Source of the DNA: CAXBES01 sp963974915
GTDB lineage: Bacteria; Bacteroidota; Bacteroidia; Flavobacteriales; Flavobacteriaceae
Direction of reading: 5' to 3'
NCBI GenBank assembly: GCA_963974915.1
Contig: CAXBES010000005.1
Location: 124,001-188,000, forward strand
DNA length: 64,000 nucleotides
Position 1 is the stretch's first letter. Every line of letters starts with the position of its first letter. A program made the position numbers and the translations under genes. Shown here in pieces: positions 58,545 through 64,000 of this stretch. The notes under the pieces were generated by a model that was not told where the DNA came from, made no database searches, and saw nothing but the letters and a program-made list of their open reading frames with translations.

Positions 58545-60710
58545 TTATTCCTTTACTTTTTCATTCACTTTTTCCGGTAATACTTCGTAGCCCATGTTAT
58601 AGAGAGTAAATCCGAAGATATCTGCGTATTGCTCAATTGTTTTACTAACCGGAGTTCCGGCGCCGTGTCCTGCATCGGTTTCAATTCTAATTAAAACCGG
58701 GTTCGTACCAGCTTGTTTTTCCTGTAATTCGGCTGCGAACTTAAAACTATGTGCCGGTACCACACGGTCGTCATGGTCTCCGGTAGTAATTAATGTTGCC
58801 GGATATTCTACGCCTTCTTTCACATTGTGAAGAGGGGAATAGCCTTTTAAATAATCGAACATTTCTTTACTGTCTTCCGCAGTACCGTAGTCGTATGCCC
58901 AACCTGCGCCGGCTGTAAAAGTGTGGTAACGCAACATGTCAAGAACACCTACAGCAGGCAATGCTACTTTCATTAGGTCAGGACGCTGCGTCATAGTTGC
59001 GCCTACAAGTAAACCTCCGTTAGAGCCACCGCGAATTGCCAGATAGTCTTTAGAAGTATATTTATTATCGATAAGATATTCTGCTGCCGCTATAAAATCG
59101 TCGAAAACATTTTGCTTTTGCATTTTTGTTCCTGCATTGTGCCATTTTTTACCATATTCACCGCCACCACGAAGATTAGGAACCGCATAAATACCTCCTT
59201 GTTCCATCCATACTGCGTTGGTAATACTAAAACTTGGGGTCAAACTAATATTAAAACCACCGTATCCATAAAGTATCGTTGGGTTGTTGCCGTCTAGTTT
59301 CAAACCTTTTTTATGCGTAATGATCATAGGTACTTTGGTTCCGTCTTTTGAAGTATAGAATACTTGATTACTCACATAATTTTCAGGATTAAAGTCGATT
59401 TCAGGCTTACGATATAACTCTGATGTTCCTTCAGCTATATTGTATTTATAAATACTGCCCGGTGTCACATAATTAGTGAATGAATAGTATAACTCTTTCT
59501 CTTCTTTCTTTGATCCAAAGCCACCTACGCTTCCCACTCCGGGAAGTTCAACTTCCCGAATTAATTTCCCATCGTAATCGTATTGTAATACTTTAGATAC
59601 AGCATCAACCATATAGTTTGCAAAGAAATAACCACCTCCTGTACCTGGGTTTAATACATTTTCCGTTTCAGGAATAAAATCTACCCAATTTTCGGGAGCC
59701 GGATCTGATGCATTTACAGTGACTATTTTTTTATTAGGCGCGTTCATATTTGTAACGATATACAATTTTGAGCCGACATTTTCGATAATATAGGAGTCAC
59801 TATCAGTATGGTCCAGAATGGTAATGAGCTCGCTATTTGGCTCTGAGAGGTCTTTAAGAAATAGCTTATTTCCCGAAGTTGAAGTACTCGCAGATATTTG
59901 TAAATATTTATTGTCTTCACTCACGTTTCCTCCAACATAACGATGTTTCTCTGCAGGGACTCCTCCAAAAATAAGATGGTCATCTTTTTGTGAGCTTCCT
60001 AATTTGTGATAGTATAATTTGTGTTGATCTGTCTTGGCAGAAAGCTCACTTCCTTTAGGTTTGTCGTAACTTGAATAATAGAAACCATCGTTTGCTTTCC
60101 ATGAGAGTTGGCTAAACTTTATATCTACCAGGGTATCTTCAATAATTTCTTTGGTTTCAGCATTCATTACTAAAACTTTTCTCCAATCACTTCCGCCTTC
60201 AGAAATACTATAGGCGGCAATTTTACCATCTTCTGAAAAACTTAGTCCGCCAAGAGAAATAGTACCATCTTCTTTAAATGTGTTTGGGTCTAAGAAAACA
60301 GTTGCAGTGTCGGGGTCATCACCGGTTTTGTAACGATAGATCACATATTGATTTTGGAGTCCGTCGTTCTTATAAAAATAAGTGTAGTCACCTTCTTTAA
60401 ACGGCGGACCTACTTTTTCGTAGTTCCACAAGGTAGAAAGGCGTTGTTTTAATTCTTCTCTGAAAGGAATCTTATCAAGATAGCCATAGGTTACTTCATT
60501 TACATCCCTAACCCAAGCTTCGGTTTCAGGGCTTCGATCGTCTTCGAGCCAGCGATAAGGGTCTTTTACTTCAGTTCCAAAATAGGTGTCAACGGTATCT
60601 ACTTTTTTGGTTTCGATGTAATTCACAGCGATCTTCTCTTTTATGGGTTCTACAGTCTTACACGCCACAACAGAAAGGGCGAATAAAACCGGAATTATGG
60701 ATTTTTTCAT
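58545..60710 (-). CDS. Prolyl oligopeptidase family serine peptidase (S9A), lipoprotein
   Basis: A 721-residue enzyme with a lipoprotein signal (VVAC, Cys at about residue 17). The N-terminal beta-propeller covers about 80-430; the C-terminal alpha/beta-hydrolase carries the nucleophile in RGGSNGGLLVGATM (Ser at about 566), the Asp in TGDHDDRVVP (about 651) and the His in DAGHGAG (about 685). Cleaves after proline in short peptides in the periplasm or envelope. It has an apparently single-gene transcript. Confidence 0.93.
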   Translation of the reverse strand: MKKSIIPVLFALSVVACKTVEPIKEKIAVNYIETKKVDTVDTYFGTEVKDPYRWLEDDRSPETEAWVRDVNEVTYGYLDKIPFREELKQRLSTLWNYEKVGPPFKEGDYTYFYKNDGLQNQYVIYRYKTGDDPDTATVFLDPNTFKEDGTISLGGLSFSEDGKIAAYSISEGGSDWRKVLVMNAETKEIIEDTLVDIKFSQLSWKANDGFYYSSYDKPKGSELSAKTDQHKLYYHKLGSSQKDDHLIFGGVPAEKHRYVGGNVSEDNKYLQISASTSTSGNKLFLKDLSEPNSELITILDHTDSDSYIIENVGSKLYIVTNMNAPNKKIVTVNASDPAPENWVDFIPETENVLNPGTGGGYFFANYMVDAVSKVLQYDYDGKLIREVELPGVGSVGGFGSKKEEKELYYSFTNYVTPGSIYKYNIAEGTSELYRKPEIDFNPENYVSNQVFYTSKDGTKVPMIITHKKGLKLDGNNPTILYGYGGFNISLTPSFSITNAVWMEQGGIYAVPNLRGGGEYGKKWHNAGTKMQKQNVFDDFIAAAEYLIDNKYTSKDYLAIRGGSNGGLLVGATMTQRPDLMKVALPAVGVLDMLRYHTFTAGAGWAYDYGTAEDSKEMFDYLKGYSPLHNVKEGVEYPATLITTGDHDDRVVPAHSFKFAAELQEKQAGTNPVLIRIETDAGHGAGTPVSKTIEQYADIFGFTLYNMGYEVLPEKVNEKVKE

Positions 60711-60803
60711 TATTCGAGTTTTGATGCCCTAAAAATAGTAAAAAGAAAGCTTTCAAAGGGTTATATATCGGGCTTTTACAACATCGATATACAATTTAAT
60801 TGA

Positions 60804-61175
60804 TCAAAACAACGGACGGTATAATTTCCAGTGTTTATAAATGAGAATGGCGTTAATAATAGCGATTACCAAGGCACCCCATATATCGGGTAAATCCATA
60901 AACAAATGGAATAACACAATGTTAACCGATATTGGAACTAGCAGTAGTAAAGCGAAAGGAACGGCTTTGTTGAAAAGTAGCAGTAGACCAATAATTACTT
61001 CTAATGCACCTACTATTGGTAACACATAGCCGGTTGCGTTTAGCGAACTCATAAAATTGGCTGCTTGTGTGGGTAGTTCCGGCATAGGCATAAAGCCAAT
61101 AAATTTATTCAATCCGAAGACGATTAACCCTAACGCTAAAATGAGACGTAGGATCTTAGTAAAAGTTGAATTCAT
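60804..61175 (-). CDS. DoxX-family membrane protein 1
   Basis: A 123-residue protein of about four membrane helices: ILRLILALGLIVFGLNKFIG, then GALEVIIGLLLLF, FALLLLVPISVNIVLFHLF, and WGALVIAIINAILIYKHWKLYRPLF. It matches the DoxX-like group and is a close paralogue of the next upstream gene (shared GLNKF, VPISVNI-LFH and LYRPLF-type ends). Function is unknown; DoxX relatives are often linked to redox or thiosulfate processes. Confidence 0.82.
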   Translation of the reverse strand: MNSTFTKILRLILALGLIVFGLNKFIGFMPMPELPTQAANFMSSLNATGYVLPIVGALEVIIGLLLLFNKAVPFALLLLVPISVNIVLFHLFMDLPDIWGALVIAIINAILIYKHWKLYRPLF

Positions 61176-61218
61176 ATGGATGGTTTTAAGTGTTTGATTT
61201 TAAAGATACTTAAAAAAA

Positions 61219-61253
61219 TAAGACGGAATTTAAAATTTTAAACTCCGGCTTAT
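61219..61253 (-). terminator. Terminator after the second DoxX gene
   Basis: ATAAG-CGGA-TTTAAA arms with their complements form a long near-perfect stem; on the minus strand it is followed by TTTTTTT. It separates the two DoxX genes. Confidence 0.7.
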
Positions 61254-61270
61254 GCTCCAAACATAAATTC

Positions 61271-61669
61271 TTATTTAAACAAAGGACGATAAGCATCCCG
61301 ATTTGTATATATGAGATAACCGTTCACTAAAGCAACTAAAATTGCCGGAATAATATTAGGGATATTTAAGAATACGTGGAAAAGTATAATGTTTACCGAA
61401 ATGGGTACAAGCATTACCAAAGCAAAAGGAACCCACTTTTTCAGAACTAATAATGAGCCTACAACAGCTTCCGTAATGCCTACAAAGTTCATTATATATC
61501 CCTTGCCAATACTTTCAGACCATGAAAAACGCAATGCAGTAAATACATATTCCGCTTCGGGATACCCCGTAAAATCGAAATCGGTCATAAACCAAAGAAA
61601 CTTATTTAGACCAAAGGCTAACAACATTAGACCTAATCCATAACGGAGTACAACGTCCTGTTTTTTCAT
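61271..61669 (-). CDS. DoxX-family membrane protein 2
   Basis: A 132-residue paralogue of the neighbouring DoxX protein, with helices YGLGLMLLAFGLNKFLWFM, IMNFVGITEAVVGSLLVL, FALVMLVPISVNIILFHVF and an end motif AYRPLF. The tandem arrangement with a terminator between the copies indicates an older duplication, now separately transcribed. Function is unknown. Confidence 0.82.
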   Translation of the reverse strand: MKKQDVVLRYGLGLMLLAFGLNKFLWFMTDFDFTGYPEAEYVFTALRFSWSESIGKGYIMNFVGITEAVVGSLLVLKKWVPFALVMLVPISVNIILFHVFLNIPNIIPAILVALVNGYLIYTNRDAYRPLFK

Positions 61670-61733
61670 CGAAGTGTTTCAGCGGGTTGTCAATATTAGA
61701 CGAACCGGCAATAGTACACTTACAATGAGACAA

Positions 61734-62723
61734 TTATACCAAAGAATTCTCTACAAGATATTCTGCTATTTGAACGGCATTAGTTGCAGCACCTTTACGT
61801 AGGTTATCACTAACAATCCACATGTTTAAGGTGTTGGGCTGTGTGGTATCTCGTCGCAATCTACCCACAAATACATCATCCTTATCGTGTGCGTAAATGG
61901 GCATAGGATAACTGTTTGTAATGGGGTTATCTTGCACCACAATTCCCGGAGTTTCATGTAAAAGTCTTCGAACATCACTAAGGTCGAAATCTTCAATAAA
62001 TTCAACGTTTACCGATTCACTATGCCCGCCTGCAGTGGGGATACGCACGGCGGTAGCCGAAACAGAAAAAGTTCGATCGTCCAGTATTTTTTGAGGCTCA
62101 CGCGCTAATTTCATTTCCTCTTTGGTATACCCGTTTTCTTCAAAAACATCACAATGTGGAATGGCATTTCGGTGAATAGGATAAGGATATGCCATTTCTC
62201 CTCCAATTCCGGCCATTTCATTTTCCATTTGCTGTACTGCCTTCGCGCCGGTTCCGGACACCGATTGATATGTAGAAACAACCACTCTGCGCATTTTGTA
62301 CTTTTTATGAAGTGGTGATAATGCCATTACTAATTGTATAGTGGAGCAATTTGGATTTGCGATTATTTTATCTTCGGAAGTAAGGGCATTCGCATTTATC
62401 TCGGGAACAACAAGTTTTTTTGTTGGATCCATGCGCCATGCTGAAGAGTTATCAATAACAGTGCTTCCAACTTCGGCAAATTTTGGAGCCCATTGTAAAG
62501 AGATATCACCTCCCGCCGAAAATATAGCGATATCGGGCTTGGCAAGTATAGCATCCTGTATACTAATAAGAGTATGTTTATCACCTTTAAAATCCAGAGT
62601 TTTTCCTACCGAAGCTTCAGAGGCTACGACTAACAACTCTGTAATCGGAAAATTACGCTCTGCGAGTACTTTTAACATGACCGTGCCTACCATACCGGTG
62701 GCGCCAACAACTGCTATTTTCAT
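61734..62723 (-). CDS. asd: Aspartate-semialdehyde dehydrogenase
   Basis: Second step of the Asp-family pathway (Lys, Met, Thr and diaminopimelate), reducing aspartyl phosphate with NADPH. 329 residues from ATG 62723 (MKIAVVGATGMVG); a TTG seven codons upstream overlaps the promoter. NADPH loop AVVGATGMVGTVM, catalytic Cys in ANPNCSTIQLV (about residue 125), and PTAGGHSESVNVEF. The upstream neighbours mscL and alr on the same strand form a familiar Flavobacteriaceae order. Confidence 0.95.
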   Translation of the reverse strand: MKIAVVGATGMVGTVMLKVLAERNFPITELLVVASEASVGKTLDFKGDKHTLISIQDAILAKPDIAIFSAGGDISLQWAPKFAEVGSTVIDNSSAWRMDPTKKLVVPEINANALTSEDKIIANPNCSTIQLVMALSPLHKKYKMRRVVVSTYQSVSGTGAKAVQQMENEMAGIGGEMAYPYPIHRNAIPHCDVFEENGYTKEEMKLAREPQKILDDRTFSVSATAVRIPTAGGHSESVNVEFIEDFDLSDVRRLLHETPGIVVQDNPITNSYPMPIYAHDKDDVFVGRLRRDTTQPNTLNMWIVSDNLRKGAATNAVQIAEYLVENSLV

Positions 62724-62741
62724 TACTTTAATTTTGAGCAG

Positions 62742-62749
62742 CAAAAGTA
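62742..62749 (-). promoter_or_regulatory. asd promoter -7 element
   Basis: Minus strand TACTTTTG, an exact TAnnTTTG match 18 bases before the asd ATG. Confidence 0.6.
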
Positions 62750-62791
62750 AAACTTCGATTTTAATTAATTCAGAATAAAAAGATAAAAAAT

Positions 62792-62819
62792 ACCCTCCAT
62801 AGCATTGTCCATGGAGGGT
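62792..62819 (-). terminator. mscL terminator
   Basis: ACCCTCCAT / ATGGAGGGT, a perfect 9-bp stem, followed on the minus strand by ATTTTTTATCTTTTT. It separates mscL from asd. Confidence 0.85.
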
Positions 62820-62885
62820 TTAGTTAGAATATATAATGTAGCGGCACTCCGACTTCCTTTAGAAGCCTTTGTGTTTAGTGACGTA

Positions 62886-63296
62886 TTATTTCTTTCTTAA
62901 TTCGTCACGAATTTCAATTAGTAACTCTTCTTGAGTTGGCCCTGCCGGTGCTGCAGGTGCTTCCTCAACAGGTTTTTTAGTTTTGTTGTATGCTTTAACG
63001 ATCATAAACAATACAAAACCAACAATTATCAAGTTGATGATAGCATTTACCCATTTACCATACATAACGGCATTTTCAGGCTCTGTTACTGTTCCATCTG
63101 CTGCTACGACAGCTTCATCAAGAACAACTTTCATATCGGCGAAATCGACACCGCCGGCAAAATGACCAACGATTGGCATCATAATGTCTGTTACAAATCC
63201 ATTGACTACAAGACCTACGGCTCCGGCCAAAATTACAGCAACAGCCAGATCAATGACATTGCCGGTCATAATAAAATTCTTAAATTCTTTTAACAT
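62886..63296 (-). CDS. mscL: Large-conductance mechanosensitive channel
   Basis: A 136-residue two-helix channel that opens under membrane tension during osmotic downshock. MLKEFKNFIMTGNVIDLAVA, first pore helix VILAGAVGLVVNGFVTDIMMP, periplasmic loop with DFADMKVVLDEA, second helix AIINLIIVGFVLFMIVKAYN, and a charged tail. Length is normal. Alr lies upstream on the same strand. Confidence 0.95.
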   Translation of the reverse strand: MLKEFKNFIMTGNVIDLAVAVILAGAVGLVVNGFVTDIMMPIVGHFAGGVDFADMKVVLDEAVVAADGTVTEPENAVMYGKWVNAIINLIIVGFVLFMIVKAYNKTKKPVEEAPAAPAGPTQEELLIEIRDELRKK

Positions 63297-63376
63297 TGTT
63301 AGTGGGTTTTATGTTAATAATGCGGCAATTTAACTAAAAACTAGACCAGTTTCACATTGCTATGGACAAACGCGGG

Positions 63377-64000
63377 TTATTTTCGACAAGTAACACGATT
63401 TACTCGCTGAGAAATAGCAGTTAGCAATTCGTAGGGTATAGAATCAATTGCTTTCGAGAGTTCTTCGGAAGTAGGATCTGTGCCAAATACAATTACCTCG
63501 TCCCCTTCTTTACAATTGATATGCGTTACATCTACCATGATCATGTCCATACAAACATTTCCAACTATTGGAGCTTTTTTACCGTTGATCTTCACCCAGC
63601 CTACTTTGTTTCCGTAGGCGCGGCTAATTCCATCGGCATGGCCAATGGGCAAAGTGGCTGTTTTCATTATTTCGGTTGCTAAATATGCTCTGTTGTATCC
63701 AACACTTTCTCCCGGACTAATAGTATGTATTTGCGAAATGACAGTTTTTAAGGTAGAAACAGGAATCAGATTTTTGTTTTCTTCGGAATCATTTCCGAAG
63801 CCATACAAACCAATTCCGGTACGTACCATATCGTATTGTGCCTCAGGATAATTAATGATTCCCGAGGTGTTTAACGTGTGAAACATTGGTTTGTACTCGA
63901 GAGCTTGTGTTAGCACTTTTGTAATAACCGCAAATCTTTCTAATTGATCTTTTGTAAAAGGTGCTTCCGAAGCATCTTCACTTGCAGCGAGATGTGAAAA
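63377..64000 (-). CDS. alr: Alanine racemase (5' end beyond window)
   Basis: The frame is open to the right edge; 207 codons are visible and begin in FSHLAASED, the active-site-proximal part of the PLP barrel. Landmarks: MFHTLNTSGIINYPE, DMVRTGIGLYGF with the PLP-phosphate region, SVGYNRAYLA with the catalytic Tyr, and VGNVCMDMIMVDVT. It makes D-Ala for peptidoglycan. The PLP lysine and N-terminus lie outside. Whether it is fused to murF, as in some Bacteroidota, cannot be seen. Confidence 0.93.
   Translation of the reverse strand, partial: FSHLAASEDASEAPFTKDQLERFAVITKVLTQALEYKPMFHTLNTSGIINYPEAQYDMVRTGIGLYGFGNDSEENKNLIPVSTLKTVISQIHTISPGESVGYNRAYLATEIMKTATLPIGHADGISRAYGNKVGWVKINGKKAPIVGNVCMDMIMVDVTHINCKEGDEVIVFGTDPTSEELSKAIDSIPYELLTAISQRVNRVTCRK

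Noticed and set aside
1..64000. CRISPR arrays, complete insertion sequences, integrases, defence systems, rRNA operons
   Set aside because: No regularly spaced repeats, transposase or integrase motifs, or rRNA sequences were seen on reading the window.

Overview
The window is a dense, low-GC stretch of bacterial chromosome from a member of the Bacteroidota, most likely a (probably marine) Flavobacteriaceae. The evidence is the repeated promoter element TAnnTTTG just upstream of genes, start sites without clear Shine-Dalgarno sequences, lineage-typical families (DUF4175, OMP beta-barrel receptor with carboxypeptidase-like N-terminus, PID-CTERM-like and T9SS sorting domains, DUF4349), and lineage-typical clusters (DUF177-rpmF-fabH-accB-accC; alr-mscL-asd). 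I cannot assign a genus. Most genes are housekeeping. I see no prophage, intact insertion sequence, CRISPR array, defence island or large biosynthetic cluster.

Layout. 0-11 kb: a lytic transglycosylase cut by the left edge, pgk, holB, a SAM methyltransferase, mnmG flanked by two parS-type palindromes, ybeY and a giant DUF4175 protein. 11-12.4 kb: a decayed patch with a frameshifted alkB-type alkane monooxygenase and the C-terminal stub of a T9SS-secreted protein. 12.4-21 kb: gltX, an outer-membrane barrel, an SPFH protein, a YtxH/holin/DUF6327-like operon, a sulfatase-fold phosphoethanolamine transferase paired with a GDPD/FAM151-like protein, and glnS. 21-29 kb: folB, tRNA-Cys, a structured repeat, a LysE-type exporter, rnr, a DUF2007 protein, an AT-rich gene-free region with DnaA-box-like sites, rpiB, a cation efflux protein, a GNAT protein and amt behind an unusual leader. 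29-40 kb: mostly minus strand; fatty acid hydroxylase, S41 protease, DUF4349 lipoprotein, rnpA, a second copy of the structured repeat, an MBL-S8-M1 hydrolase operon, then a cation/proton antiporter. 40-48 kb: lepA, an outer-membrane receptor, dusB, an FtsX-type permease, rbfA, mce and a CAT-anticodon tRNA. 48-56 kb: a PID-CTERM-like small protein, ribE, pdxA, the fatty-acid initiation operon, an FAD oxidoreductase, mtgA and a GreA-like protein. 56-64 kb: DUF421, an NTF2-like protein, an orphan ABC ATPase, a prolyl oligopeptidase, two DoxX paralogues, asd, mscL and alr, which is cut by the right edge.

The most informative non-coding signals are the two parS sites around mnmG and the candidate DnaA-box region at 25.1-25.6 kb, which together suggest that this window lies near the replication origin. 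Others are a pair of three-way-junction repeats with conserved ends and variable arms, an amt leader with mutually exclusive C-run/G-run pairings, an operator-like palindrome over the promoter of the lipid-A-modification operon, and promoters so close to start codons that the mRNAs are probably leaderless.
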